From Eubacterium sp. (lineage in GTDB: Bacteria; Bacillota; Clostridia; Oscillospirales; Acutalibacteraceae): DNA of 64,000 nucleotides. The DNA is taken from assembly GCA_022511225.1 (NCBI GenBank), contig JAFLRZ010000010.1, positions 19,575 through 83,574 of the forward strand. The letters run 5' to 3'. The notes beneath the pieces are model-generated. The model searched no databases and was not told the origin of the DNA. It saw nothing but the letters and a program-made list of their open reading frames with translations. Positions 43,210-52,618 of this stretch are shown piece by piece; positions within the stretch are counted from its first letter, which is position 1, and every line of letters starts with the position of its first letter. Made by a program: the position numbers and the translations under genes.

Positions 43210-44089
43210 TAAACACAGCCACACATTTTTCTAAAAGTATTTCAGGATTATAAGACTGCTTAGCTTTTCTTAAGCCCTCAAGACCTAAATCTTCTTCCCT
43301 GTTAACGTATTCAAAGTCCATAAGGCAATTCTTTGTAAACTCCTGATTAATAATCGGATATGCACCCTGAATTTCTGCAGGTGCCTTTTCAAAATGGGTT
43401 ACAAACACTTTGTCACTTTGCTTTTCTCCAAAAGTATAAGCAATTGCCTTGCCGTCTATACGAAGAAGTCCTCCTATAAACTCAAGGGCGTCATAATTTT
43501 CAAACGCAGTGAGAACGGCTTCAAATTCAAATGAATAATCCTCATCATCAGCGTGATGGCTTATCCAGTTTGAATGAAGCTCAATGCAGTCATTAATGTT
43601 GTCTTTGCTAATTACTTCAAAGCTCCAGTTAGGATTGTTTTTTTTGAAATTTGTAATATGATTTCTTTTTCCGTGATATTTCTTACCGCGAAGAGATGCC
43701 ATTTTCTCAACCGAATAGACGTAATCATTCATAGAGCTATCGTGTTCAAAAGAAAATGTTTCTCCAAAGCTTTCTTCAAGCAATTTTTTATAATGGGCTG
43801 TCACGCCATAAATTCTCGGTTTGATACCGAGCAAAGAAGCGTCTTCAATAATCCGCTCAACTGCATCCTTAAAATCACCGGTACCTATAGGAAGCGAGTA
43901 AAGAATATCATCACCCTTACCCCATCGGCAGATGAAAAAATCTTTGTAATGGCAAATAAGGGTTGAATATACAGTTTTCCACACGAATACGTTGCCGAAA
44001 TTGTATTCGCAGTTAAAGCTATGAGCATGCCTTAAGCATTCATCAACCCAAATTTTATCTTCAATATCAGGTTTTTTAAAATTCAGCAT
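43202..44089 (-). CDS. DUF2156 (LPG synthase C-terminal-like) acyltransferase protein
   Basis: A 295-aa soluble protein of the DUF2156 family, the GNAT-like fold of the catalytic part of MprF lysyl-phosphatidylglycerol synthase. Visible landmarks are GKKYHGKRNHITNFKK and the closing DFEYVNREEDLGLEGLRKAK. Unlike MprF it has no membrane part, so the acceptor is unlikely to be confirmed lipid; peptide or small-molecule acylation is possible. It lies between tmk (1-base overlap) and the GNAT gene (8-base overlap). The two acyltransferase genes may act together. Confidence 0.88.
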   Translation of the reverse strand: MLNFKKPDIEDKIWVDECLRHAHSFNCEYNFGNVFVWKTVYSTLICHYKDFFICRWGKGDDILYSLPIGTGDFKDAVERIIEDASLLGIKPRIYGVTAHYKKLLEESFGETFSFEHDSSMNDYVYSVEKMASLRGKKYHGKRNHITNFKKNNPNWSFEVISKDNINDCIELHSNWISHHADDEDYSFEFEAVLTAFENYDALEFIGGLLRIDGKAIAYTFGEKQSDKVFVTHFEKAPAEIQGAYPIINQEFTKNCLMDFEYVNREEDLGLEGLRKAKQSYNPEILLEKCVAVFNG

Positions 44090-44754
44090 TAGTTAACTTC
44101 TTTCTTAATAAAATCAATAATCGTTTTATGTATAACGTCAACAGGAAGCGGATTTTCACCGTCAGAACACGGGATAACCGCCCATTTTTGCTTTCTTGCT
44201 GTATAGAGGGCAGATTTACGGCATTTTTTCAAAAATTCAACATTCGCCTCGTGAACATCCTTTTTTCCCTCATCGCCGTCATACCGAGATGTCATAAGCT
44301 TTTGAGAAATTTCTATAGGCATATCAAGATAGATAACAAGATCTGGCTTCGGAATACCTATCTTGATATACTCAAAATCTGCCGACCAATCAAGATATCC
44401 GTCCCACTTATCTTCATCAATCTTTTCCATCTGATATATTGAATTAGAGGTAGCATATCTGTCTGCAAGAATTATATCCTTGCTTTCATAATCCTTCTTC
44501 CAATCAAGGATGAAGGATGCATATCTGTCTACAGCGTAAAACGAGCCTGCTGCGTAAGCATTTACGTCATTTGCTGCTAAACCGAAATCACCGTTTAAGT
44601 ACATTTTAACAAGAGTGCTTGACGGACTATCGTAATCAGGAAGCTTAATCTTTCTGTAGCTTAAAGAGTGATTTTTGAAATATTCCTCGAGCAGAGCCGT
44701 CTGTGTTGACTTACCTGAGCCGTCAAGACCTTCAATTACTATTAACTTTGCCAT
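44089..44754 (-). CDS. tmk: Thymidylate kinase
   Basis: Tmk phosphorylates dTMP to dTDP. The ATG at 44754 (MAKLIVIEGLDGSGKST), with AAAGGAAG upstream, gives 221 aa; the P-loop is at residues 9-17. LADRYATSNSIYQ is the family's DR(Y/F) motif. The region around the LID (MTSRYDGDEGKKDVHE) is longer than in E. coli Tmk, as in several clostridial enzymes. It overlaps the DUF896 gene by 23 bases at its start. Confidence 0.94.
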   Translation of the reverse strand: MAKLIVIEGLDGSGKSTQTALLEEYFKNHSLSYRKIKLPDYDSPSSTLVKMYLNGDFGLAANDVNAYAAGSFYAVDRYASFILDWKKDYESKDIILADRYATSNSIYQMEKIDEDKWDGYLDWSADFEYIKIGIPKPDLVIYLDMPIEISQKLMTSRYDGDEGKKDVHEANVEFLKKCRKSALYTARKQKWAVIPCSDGENPLPVDVIHKTIIDFIKKEVN

Positions 44755-44959
44755 TTTTATGCTTCCTTTGAACTTTTTTCTTGTTGCCCTTTTCATCAAC
44801 AATATAGGTGTTTTCAAGCTGACCGATAAGACTTGCTTTGAACGAGTCTATATACTCTCGTCTCAATTTTGCCTGTTCAGCTTTTTCTTCCTCTGTAAGC
44901 CCGATTGTTTTTGACTTATGAGCAAGCTCATTAATTCTGTTGATTTTTTCCTGTGTCAT
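44732..44959 (-). CDS. DUF896 family protein (YnzC-like)
   Basis: A 75-aa, highly charged two-helix protein. The family core reads KINRINELAHKSKTIGLTEE and QAKLRREYIDSFKASL. In B. subtilis YnzC/DUF896 members are SOS-associated small proteins; their role is unclear. It sits between rpoD and tmk with 15 bases to rpoD, and its end overlaps the tmk start region. Confidence 0.92.
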   Translation of the reverse strand: MTQEKINRINELAHKSKTIGLTEEEKAEQAKLRREYIDSFKASLIGQLENTYIVDEKGNKKKVQRKHKNGKVNSN

Positions 44960-44974
44960 AATTAATTCCTTAGC

Positions 44975-46108
44975 TTAATCTAAAAAGTCACGAAGCTTTT
45001 TACTTCTGCTTGGGTGACGAAGCTTTCTGAGAGCCTTAGCCTCGATTTGGCGGATACGCTCACGAGTTACGTTAAACTCCTTACCAACCTCTTCAAGAGT
45101 TTTAGGATTACCGTCTTCAAGACCGAAACGAAGAGAAAGCACCTTTTCCTCACGAGGAGTAAGAGTTTTTAGCACGTCGGCAAGCTGTTCTTTAAGAAGG
45201 CTCATAGAAGCAGCATCAGCAGGTGCAAGTGCTTCATCATCAGGAATGAAATCGCCAAGATGAGAATCCTCCTCCTCACCGATAGGCGTTTCAAGCGATA
45301 CAGGCTCCTGTGAAACTCTAAGAATTTCTCTTACCTTATCGACAGTCATATCCTCAAGATATTCTGCTATCTCGTCAGGTGTGGGCTCTCTGCCGTTCAT
45401 ATGAAGCAGTAAACTGCTTGCTTTTTTAACCTTATTGATTGTTTCTACCATATGAACAGGAATACGAATCGTTCTTGCCTGATCGGCGATAGCTCTTGTA
45501 ATCGCCTGTCTTATCCACCATGTAGCGTAGGTAGAAAACTTAAAGCCCTTAGTATAATCAAACTTGTCCACTGCTTTGATAAGACCGAGATTTCCTTCCT
45601 GAATAAGATCAAGAAATTGTAAGCCTCTGCCGACATATCTTTTTGCTATACTTACAACAAGACGAAGATTTGCTTCTGCAAGACGCTTCTTTGCGCTCTC
45701 ATCATCATCGGCAATACGTATAGCAAGCTCAATCTCTTCCTCTGGAGTAAGAAGCGGAACCTTGCCTATTTCCTTAAGGTAGACCTTAACAGGATCATCC
45801 ATTGCAGCATTATAGTTAACTGCAACAGTATCTGCTGCATCTGTCTCCTTAGGTAAATCAACCTCAAGACTGATAGAATCAAGAGATTCAGAAGTAAAGT
45901 CATCTACGATATTAATATTAGCACTGTCAATCTGCTCATTAAGCTTTTCAAGCTCTTCTACATCAAGGTCTTCAAGCTCGACAATAAGATTATCAATTTC
46001 CTGTGTGGTCAACTTACCTGTTTGCTTACCCTTTTCAATGAGTTTCTTAAAGGCAGCCTGCTTTTTATCTTCGTTAGTGCCCTGAGATGTGGAATTTAAG
46101 TTTTTCAT
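44975..46108 (-). CDS. rpoD: Primary sigma factor RpoD/SigA
   Basis: The 377-aa vegetative sigma factor. Region 1.2 and 2 include [19 protein letters not shown] and [17 protein letters not shown]. Region 3 follows, and region 4 carries the -35-recognising helix-turn-helix [20 protein letters not shown]. The N-terminal region 1.1 is acidic and moderately short. It follows dnaG by 18 bases, the conserved macromolecular-synthesis order dgt-dnaG-rpoD. Many promoters in this window fit its TTGACA/TATAAT preference. Confidence 0.98.
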   Translation of the reverse strand: MKNLNSTSQGTNEDKKQAAFKKLIEKGKQTGKLTTQEIDNLIVELEDLDVEELEKLNEQIDSANINIVDDFTSESLDSISLEVDLPKETDAADTVAVNYNAAMDDPVKVYLKEIGKVPLLTPEEEIELAIRIADDDESAKKRLAEANLRLVVSIAKRYVGRGLQFLDLIQEGNLGLIKAVDKFDYTKGFKFSTYATWWIRQAITRAIADQARTIRIPVHMVETINKVKKASSLLLHMNGREPTPDEIAEYLEDMTVDKVREILRVSQEPVSLETPIGEEEDSHLGDFIPDDEALAPADAASMSLLKEQLADVLKTLTPREEKVLSLRFGLEDGNPKTLEEVGKEFNVTRERIRQIEAKALRKLRHPSRSKKLRDFLD

Positions 46109-46126
46109 AATACTTCCTCTTTCTGT

Positions 46127-47860
46127 TTATTTTTTCTTGAAAAGATTTCTAAAATTATCATCATTGTCAATGCTTGAAGTCGCTTCACTATTTTCATTTT
46201 CAGATATAATAGTTTTCAGACAGTCGTTAAATTCATTCTTAGAATTAACGCTAAGCTGTCGTTTAGCAACAAGCTTTGACAAACTGCTCATTTCTGATTC
46301 AGTAAGAAATCCGCTTAAATTAATCAAATCAATATCAAGATGATTACCAATTCTTTCAACAATAAGACTAAATACTTTTCTTACAAAGCCGTCAGACAAT
46401 ATCGATAAATCAAAGTTTTCACAAAGCTTGGCGCAAGCAGGATATAATAGCAGGAGTTCAATAGCTCTATATTCTGCTTTAAGCTTTTTTATTGAAGAGT
46501 TTGCCTGCATCGACAGTTTTCTGTCTTCGTTTATGATATTATCAACTACGGAACGACTTTCCTGTTTTTTCTTTTTCTGCTTATCCTTTTTAATCAGCTC
46601 ATCAAGCTGAAGCTTGATACTGCCCTTGTCAACGGAAAGCTCTGATGAAAGCCGTGATAAATATAAATCCTGCTCAATCGGTGAGGTATCAACAAGCACC
46701 TTTATTGCCTCAGACAGAAATTCAATTTTACCGTTTGTTGTGTTAAGATTGTATTTTTTTCTTAAGTCAAACAAATAAAATTCAATTTCGTTTGATGCAC
46801 CTTCAAGCATACCTGCAAACTTTTCTGCACCGTATTTTTTAATGATTTCGTCGGGGTCTTTACCTCCGACAAGTGATGGGACTTTGATTTTTATATCTGT
46901 CTGCTTAAAAAGTGTTATAGCTTTATTCAACGCTTTCTGCCCTGCTTCGTCTGCATCATAGGCAAGAATAACTTCCTTAGCATATCTGCTTACTAATCTT
47001 ACCTGTTCGTTAGTTAAGGCAGTACCGCATCCTGCAATGGCATTTGTAAAGCCTGCCTGATGCATTGCTATAACGTCCATATAGCCCTCACAGACTATAA
47101 TTGAGTCCTTGCCACTGTCTTTAGCGAGATTAAGACCAAACACTTCATAAGTTTTTTTATATACGAGCGTATCAGACGTGTTAATATACTTTGGCTTACT
47201 GTCATCAAGGACTCTTCCGCCAAAAGCAATTACATTTCCGCGAACGTCAATAACGGGTGTAATTACTCTGTTTCTGAAGAAGTCGTAATAATTACCCTTC
47301 TGACTAAGCTTTACAACACCTGCTTCAACCATTTCGCTCGGCTTGAAGCCTTTTCTTTTAAGGTGTTCAAACAGAGCAGACCATTCATCAGGTGCAAATC
47401 CAAGACCAAATCTCTTAATAGTATTAGGCTTAAGACCGCGGTTTATGTAATATTCAAGACCTGTTCTGCCCTTTTCACTCATTAAATATGAGTGATAAAA
47501 TTTTGCAGTTTCACGATTAATTTCAAATATTCTTCTACGCTTTTTAGATAAGCTGTCATCAAAACCTTCATCAGGCATTTGAAGACCTGCTCTCTGAGCG
47601 AGAAACTTTACAGCGTCAATATAATCAAGATTTTCAATTTTCTTTATGAAAGTTACTGCGTCACCACCTGCACCGCAACCAAAGCAATAAAATGATTGTG
47701 TGTCGTTATAAACGGTGAATGACGGTGTTTTTTCATTATGAAAAGGACAAAGTCCGATTGAGGTTGACCCTCGTTTTTTTAGACTGACATAGGTTGAAAT
47801 TATTTCTTCTATATCAGTTTTAAAGCGAAGCTCCTGCAAAAAGGATTCGCCAAGCGCCAT
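46127..47860 (-). CDS. dnaG: DNA primase
   Basis: DnaG makes RNA primers for replication. The 577-aa protein begins with a CHC2 zinc finger (CPFHNEKTPSF...CFGCGAGGDAV). The Toprim core has IVCEGYMDVIAMHQAG and the acidic AYDADEAGQKA motif. The C-terminal helicase-binding domain is less conserved. AAAGGAGTTG precedes the ATG. It lies between dgt and rpoD. Confidence 0.98.
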   Translation of the reverse strand: MALGESFLQELRFKTDIEEIISTYVSLKKRGSTSIGLCPFHNEKTPSFTVYNDTQSFYCFGCGAGGDAVTFIKKIENLDYIDAVKFLAQRAGLQMPDEGFDDSLSKKRRRIFEINRETAKFYHSYLMSEKGRTGLEYYINRGLKPNTIKRFGLGFAPDEWSALFEHLKRKGFKPSEMVEAGVVKLSQKGNYYDFFRNRVITPVIDVRGNVIAFGGRVLDDSKPKYINTSDTLVYKKTYEVFGLNLAKDSGKDSIIVCEGYMDVIAMHQAGFTNAIAGCGTALTNEQVRLVSRYAKEVILAYDADEAGQKALNKAITLFKQTDIKIKVPSLVGGKDPDEIIKKYGAEKFAGMLEGASNEIEFYLFDLRKKYNLNTTNGKIEFLSEAIKVLVDTSPIEQDLYLSRLSSELSVDKGSIKLQLDELIKKDKQKKKKQESRSVVDNIINEDRKLSMQANSSIKKLKAEYRAIELLLLYPACAKLCENFDLSILSDGFVRKVFSLIVERIGNHLDIDLINLSGFLTESEMSSLSKLVAKRQLSVNSKNEFNDCLKTIISENENSEATSSIDNDDNFRNLFKKK

Positions 47861-47892
47861 AATTTCAACTCCTTTATCTGTCTGATTTTTTA

Positions 47893-48894
47893 TTAATCAA
47901 TCCAAAACATAGGAACAAATAATTTGTTAAATATCTTTAGAGCATAATTATCACTCATTCCTGCTACGTAATCGCAGACTGCTCTTTCCTCTCCGTCGGT
48001 ATCAGCAATTCTTATAAATTCATCAGGTAAATCGTCAATATGATTAATGTAGTAGGAATAAATTTTGCAAAGCATATCAACTGCCTTGCTCTCCTCGCCC
48101 TTGCATATAGGATTTGTGTATACAGCGGTGAACATAAAATCATGAAGGTCCATAAAGCCTTGATAGAAATCATCACTCATACGAATATTATCATTGCTGC
48201 TCGTTATAACATCAAGCACCATATTGTTAATTCGCTGAGATTTCGTCATACCAAGCTGCATACGAAGGCTAAGCGGGATATCCTCTTCTGACATAATTTC
48301 AGCCCTGATAGCATCATCAATATCGTGATTTATATAAGCTATCTTGTCAGCAATGCGAATAATCTGACCTTCAAGAGTATACGCTTCTTCACCGCAAGTA
48401 TGGCATAGAATACCGTTTTTTACTTCATCGGTAAGGTTTAATCCCTTGCCGTATTTTTCAAGGCGTTCAACAACTCTTACGCTCTGTTCATAGTGATTGA
48501 AGCCGTCCTTACAAAGCCCTCTAAGTGCTCGTTCGCCTGCGTGGCCGAAGGGAGTATGACCAAGGTCGTGACCAAGTGCAATTGCTTCAGTCAGATCCTC
48601 GTTAAGCTTTAATGCCCTTGCGATAGTTCGAGCTATCTGTGACACCTCAAGGGTGTGAGTAAGTCTTGTTCTGTAGTGATCTCCTGTCGGAGCAAGAAAC
48701 ACTTGTGTCTTGTGTTTAAGGCGTCTAAACGCCTGAGAATGAATAATTCTGTCTCTATCCCTTTGAAAACAGGTGCGAATTGAACATTCATCCTCCGGCA
48801 CTGCCCTCCCCTTGGAATTACAAGAAAGGCATGCCTTTTCACTTAAGATTAATTTTTCGTTTTCTTCTGATAAAATTCGCAGGCAAGTGTCCAA
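47893..48894 (-). CDS. dgt: Deoxyguanosinetriphosphate triphosphohydrolase (dGTPase-like)
   Basis: An HD-domain dNTP triphosphohydrolase of 333 aa. The metal-binding HD motif is GHDLGHTPFGHAGE, preceded by RLTHTLEVSQIARTIAR. The first residues hold an unusual Cys-containing stretch (KACLSCNSK). I use the TTG at 48894 as start because AAGGTGAT lies 6-7 bases upstream and no in-frame ATG exists nearby. It opens the dgt-dnaG-rpoD cluster. Confidence 0.93.
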   Translation of the reverse strand: MDTCLRILSEENEKLILSEKACLSCNSKGRAVPEDECSIRTCFQRDRDRIIHSQAFRRLKHKTQVFLAPTGDHYRTRLTHTLEVSQIARTIARALKLNEDLTEAIALGHDLGHTPFGHAGERALRGLCKDGFNHYEQSVRVVERLEKYGKGLNLTDEVKNGILCHTCGEEAYTLEGQIIRIADKIAYINHDIDDAIRAEIMSEEDIPLSLRMQLGMTKSQRINNMVLDVITSSNDNIRMSDDFYQGFMDLHDFMFTAVYTNPICKGEESKAVDMLCKIYSYYINHIDDLPDEFIRIADTDGEERAVCDYVAGMSDNYALKIFNKLFVPMFWID

Positions 48895-48966
48895 AATATC
48901 ACCTTCTCGTTGCTTATATACATAAAATGTGAATAATTCCCTTTATTTTAATTGTATAAATTTTTA

Positions 48967-48995
48967 TTGACTAATTAATTTAAAAAAATTATTAT
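48967..48995 (+). promoter_or_regulatory. Promoter of the metallophosphoesterase gene
   Basis: TTGACT (48967-48972), 17 bases, TATTAT (48990-48995) on the plus strand, followed by AGGAG and an ATG at 49015. The leader is very short (about 13 bases). Confidence 0.75.
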
Positions 48996-49014
48996 GTCAG
49001 TAGGAGCTGATATA

Positions 49015-49836
49015 ATGGAATACACAATAATTGCCTTTTTACTTTTTATAGCTTTTATTGCTTTTTGCTACTACCAAAATAACAAAATTGATATTACTGA
49101 ATACAGCATCAAAAACACCGTAGCTGACAATGAATTTAAAATTGCACATCTTTCCGATTTACATTCAAAGCCATTTAACAAGGTAGTCAAAATACTCCAA
49201 GAGGCAAAGCCTGATATCATCTGTATTACAGGTGATTACATAAATGACAAGTGTAAAAACAAGAATAAAATGCTTGAGCTCGGTAAAATGCTTGTTGGCA
49301 TTGCACCTGTTTATTACATAACAGGTAACCATGAACGAAGACTTAGCTGCTTTGAAAAGCTTATGGATGAGCTTAGCGAAATCGGATTTAACGTTCTGCT
49401 TAATGAAACGGCAGAAAATGAGCATTGTGCAATTCTTGGGCTTGATGAAAATCAGGCGGATTTTAAGGATTACAAAGCAAGAAGAAACGGAACGTTTGTA
49501 TACAAAGATATGTCGCCGCATTTTGAAGAATTGAATCAATATAACAAATTCAGAATTGTTCTTTGCCATTTCCCTGAGAACTTTGAAGGAATCAGTGAAC
49601 TAAATTACAGTCAATACAATTTTGATATTCAGCTTTCAGGCCACGCACACGGTGGTCAGTGGATATTAATTAAGCCTCTCTTTTCCCCCGGTCAAGGAGT
49701 ACTTCCCAAATATGCGAAAGGTACTTTTGGCGACAGACCAAAGCTTATAATCAGCAGAGGTTTAGGCAATTCAGAATTTCCGTTACGACTATTCAATCAT
49801 CCTGAAATAATATTTATAAATGTAGTAAAACACTAA
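49015..49836 (+). CDS. Membrane-anchored metallophosphoesterase (YaeI/YkuE-like)
   Basis: A 273-aa product from the ATG at 49015, with AGGAG 8 bases upstream. One N-terminal membrane helix (IIAFLLFIAFIAFCYY) precedes a calcineurin-like fold. Metal-binding motifs are AHLSDLHS (DxH), ITGDYIND (GD), TGNHE (GNH(E/D)), LCHFP and GHAHGGQ. The order and GHAHGGQ are typical of the YkuE/YaeI group. Substrates in that group include UDP-diacylglucosamine in Gram-negatives; here none can be named. It is monocistronic, ending at a shared terminator. Confidence 0.92.
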   Translation: MEYTIIAFLLFIAFIAFCYYQNNKIDITEYSIKNTVADNEFKIAHLSDLHSKPFNKVVKILQEAKPDIICITGDYINDKCKNKNKMLELGKMLVGIAPVYYITGNHERRLSCFEKLMDELSEIGFNVLLNETAENEHCAILGLDENQADFKDYKARRNGTFVYKDMSPHFEELNQYNKFRIVLCHFPENFEGISELNYSQYNFDIQLSGHAHGGQWILIKPLFSPGQGVLPKYAKGTFGDRPKLIISRGLGNSEFPLRLFNHPEIIFINVVKH

Positions 49837-49863
49837 AAGCCGATAATCTAATTATCGGCTTTT
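49835..49863. terminator. Bidirectional terminator between the phosphoesterase and ygjP-like genes
   Basis: AAAAGCCGATAAT / ATTATCGGCTTTT form a 13-bp perfect stem with loop CTA. The loop is exactly the TAG that ends the ygjP-like frame after its internal TGA, and the left arm overlaps the phosphoesterase stop. Confidence 0.93.
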
Positions 49864-50363
49864 AATAATTTTTCTCTTTGCTTATAATCCGGCATATACT
49901 TTTCAATAAGATTATAAAAGCTTTTACTGTGATTATGATGCTTAATGTGAGCAAGCTCGTGAACAACAACATAATCTACTGCTTCAGGCGGATAAAGCAT
50001 CAGATAGCAGGAAAAACACAAGGAATTTTTGCTACTTCAAGAGCCGAAACGCTTTTTCGCCTTTGTGATTTTAACTGCGGTAGGCTTAAGTCCCAATATA
50101 TCGGAATAGTAATCCACCCTCTCCGGTATCACCTTCTTGGCAGATTTAATAAGCTCAGACAGCTCGTAATCTGAAACGTTGTATTTTTCGAGCTGTGATT
50201 TTTTATGCTCAAGCATTCTCATTATTGCATTTACATTACTGTTAACAAAACGGTCGATGTCCGATTTCCTCGCGTATTTCGGAGCACGAACTACTACTTG
50301 AAGACTGTCATTAACAGTTATGGAAGCAGTTTTTCTGTCGCTTTTAATTAGTACGTAGTCCAT
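49848..50363 (-). pseudogene. YgjP-like (DUF45) metallopeptidase-fold protein with one in-frame UGA
   Basis: The frame starts MDYVLIKSDRKTASI with AGGA about 7 bases upstream, 3 bases before the tex stop on the same strand. After 108 codons it meets TGA at 50037-50039, then continues open for 62 codons to TAG at 49848. The part before reads KAKKRFGS and the part after SSKN...PPEAVDYVVVHELAHIKHHNHSKSF, so the two halves form one YgjP/DUF45 protein (171 aa; E. coli YgjP is about 167). The zinc motif HELAH is only in the second half. The TGA stands where the family has Cys in (W)GSCS. It may be a nonsense mutation or base error, or, less likely, selenocysteine. Confidence 0.85.
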
Positions 50364-50366
50364 AAC

Positions 50367-52511
50367 TTATTCCTGTGGCTTTTTCATAGTTAGGCTGATT
50401 CTTTTTCTTTCAGTATCAACAGAAAGCACCCACACAGTCACAATATCGCCAATCTTGAGAACGTCAGCAGGATGTTTTATGAATTTATTTGTAATCTGCG
50501 AGATGTGAACAAGTCCATCCTGATGAACTCCAACATCAACAAAAGCACCGAAATCAATAACGTTTCTTACAGTACCTTTAAGCTCCATACCTGCCTTTAA
50601 GTCCTCGATACCCATAACGTCTGTGCGAAGAAGCGGCTGCGGAAGCTCATCTCTCGGATCTCTGCCGGGTTTTGCAATTTCCTTTGAAATATCAATCAGT
50701 GTAGGCTCACCTATGTCAAGCTGTTTTGCAAGTGCAGATGTGCCGACAGTCTGAACATAATTCTGCACCGAAGAAACATTGCCGTTTCTTACATCATCAT
50801 CGCTTACGTTGCATAGTGCAAGAAGTTTTCTTGCGGCTGAATAGCTCTCGGGATGAACACCTGTATTATCGAGAACGTTATCACTTTCGGCTACCCTTAA
50901 AAAGCCTGCACACTGCTCAAATGCCTTAGGACCGAGCTTTGACACATTAAGAATTTCTTTTCTTGAATTAAATGCACCGTTTTTCTGCCTGTAGTCAACA
51001 ATGTTTTTAGCAACAGCAGAAGATACCCCTGCTACTCGTGAAAGAAGCTGTGCTGACGCAGTATTAAGGTCAACACCTACAGTGTTTACGCAATCCTCAA
51101 CAACACCGTCAAGTGCAGAAGTAAGCTGTGTCTGAGGCATATCGTGCTGATACTGACCTACGCCAATTGCCTTTGGATCAATCTTAACAAGCTCTGCAAG
51201 AGGGTCCTGAAGCCGTCTTGCAATTGATACTGCGCTTCTGAGCGATACATCATATTCAGGAAATTCCTCAGCGGCAAGCTTTGAAGCAGAGTAAACAGAG
51301 GCACCTGCCTCGCTTACAACCATATAAGTTATACCACAGTTAAGCTCTTTAATTACCTCTGCTGCAAAGACCTCTGTTTCGTGAGAAGCGGTGCCATTAC
51401 CGATAGAAAAGATTTCAACGTTATGCTTTTTTACAAGATTTTTTATGATTTTTTTAGCTTCCTCAATCTTATTATGAGGCGGCACAGGATAGATTACACC
51501 TGTATCGAGCACCTTGCCTGTACCGTCAACAACCGCAACCTTGCATCCCGTTCGGTATCCGGGATCAAGACCGAGAGTAATCTTATTCTTAACAGGCGGT
51601 TGCATAAGAAGCTGTCTTGTGTTTTTAGCAAATACTTCTATAGCACTTTCACTCGCTGTATCTGTTAACGTATTTCTTATTTCACGTTCAATTGAAGGGA
51701 AAATGAGCCTTGTATATGAGTCTTCAATTGCCTCGATAACTAAATCTGATGACAGAGAATTACCTTTTATATGAAGGTTTTTAAGCAAATTTACACCGAC
51801 AATTTTATCATAGTCTATCGAAACCTTAAGAAAGTCCTCTTTTTCACCGCGGTTAATAGCAAGAACTCTGTGGGAAGCGATAGATTTAACGGGCTCTGTA
51901 TACTCCTTATACATTTCATACACACCCAAATCTTCCTTAGCTCCCAATACTGCAATCTTGCCGTTTTGCTTAATTGAATAACGAAGCATTTTTCTTCCCG
52001 CAGGGTCATCGGAAACAAGCTCTGCAATAATATCCTTAGCTCCTGCAAGAGCTTCCTCAATTGTAGGTACTTCGTCGTTAATATAGTCCTTCGCAAGCTC
52101 TATTGGTATAATGCTTTTTAATTGTTCATAGATTGCATCTGCAAGTCCCTGAAGTCCCTTAGCTTTTGCGACGGATGCCCTTGTTTTCCTTTTTGGTCTG
52201 AACGGTCTGTAAATATCTTCAAGCTCAGTAAGCGTTGAAGCCTTTTCAATTGAGTCTTTTATTTCATCTGTCATAAGTCCCTGTTCCTCAATTGAAGAAG
52301 CGATTTTTGCCTTTTGCTCCTCCATATTACGAAGATATGACAATCTGTCTGCGAGAGCTCTGAGAAGCTGGTCATCAAGTGAGCCTGTTGCTTCTTTTCT
52401 GTATCTTGCGATAAACGGGATAGTGTTACCGTCATCAATAAGCTTTATAGTATTTTCTATCTGCCAGAGCTTGAGCGAAAACTCCTGGCAAAGTACAGTA
52501 TTTATATCCAT
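50367..52511 (-). CDS. tex: RNA-binding transcription accessory protein Tex
   Basis: A 714-aa Tex protein. The N-terminal helical part (TIPFIARYRKEATGSLDD) leads to a YqgF/RNase H-like domain (LGLDPGYRTGCKVAVVD), helix-hairpin-helix motifs (LLSRVAGVSSAVAKNIV) and a C-terminal S1 RNA-binding domain (GMELKGTVRNVIDFGAFVDV). Tex binds nucleic acid and affects gene expression and toxin production in several genera. The ATG at 52511 has AAAGGA 8 bases upstream. A second ATG six codons earlier has no ribosome site. The ygjP-like gene follows after 3 bases. Confidence 0.97.
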   Translation of the reverse strand: MDINTVLCQEFSLKLWQIENTIKLIDDGNTIPFIARYRKEATGSLDDQLLRALADRLSYLRNMEEQKAKIASSIEEQGLMTDEIKDSIEKASTLTELEDIYRPFRPKRKTRASVAKAKGLQGLADAIYEQLKSIIPIELAKDYINDEVPTIEEALAGAKDIIAELVSDDPAGRKMLRYSIKQNGKIAVLGAKEDLGVYEMYKEYTEPVKSIASHRVLAINRGEKEDFLKVSIDYDKIVGVNLLKNLHIKGNSLSSDLVIEAIEDSYTRLIFPSIEREIRNTLTDTASESAIEVFAKNTRQLLMQPPVKNKITLGLDPGYRTGCKVAVVDGTGKVLDTGVIYPVPPHNKIEEAKKIIKNLVKKHNVEIFSIGNGTASHETEVFAAEVIKELNCGITYMVVSEAGASVYSASKLAAEEFPEYDVSLRSAVSIARRLQDPLAELVKIDPKAIGVGQYQHDMPQTQLTSALDGVVEDCVNTVGVDLNTASAQLLSRVAGVSSAVAKNIVDYRQKNGAFNSRKEILNVSKLGPKAFEQCAGFLRVAESDNVLDNTGVHPESYSAARKLLALCNVSDDDVRNGNVSSVQNYVQTVGTSALAKQLDIGEPTLIDISKEIAKPGRDPRDELPQPLLRTDVMGIEDLKAGMELKGTVRNVIDFGAFVDVGVHQDGLVHISQITNKFIKHPADVLKIGDIVTVWVLSVDTERKRISLTMKKPQE

Positions 52512-52559
52512 ATAAAATCCTTTCTTCATTTATTAACTGCTACATATTTTAACAGATTG

Positions 52560-52607
52560 AAATAAAAAAATAAAGTACCCGATACACATTTTAACGTATA
52601 TCGGGTA
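52560..52607 (-). terminator. Terminator of the MFS gene
   Basis: TACCCGATA/TATCGGGTA arms (52576-52607) with a 13-base loop, followed on the minus strand by CTTTATTTTTTTATTT. It separates the MFS transcript from tex. Confidence 0.9.
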
Positions 52608-52618
52608 TTAAGATATGA

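Noticed and set aside
50037..50039. UGA read as Trp or by a changed genetic code
   Set aside because: TGA is used as the natural stop of rimO, sipL and mltG in this window, so general recoding does not fit.
49878..50174. 98-codon plus-strand frame covering the ygjP region
   Set aside because: The minus strand encodes an obvious DUF45 protein with HELAH across the same bases; the plus-strand frame has no motif or ribosome site.
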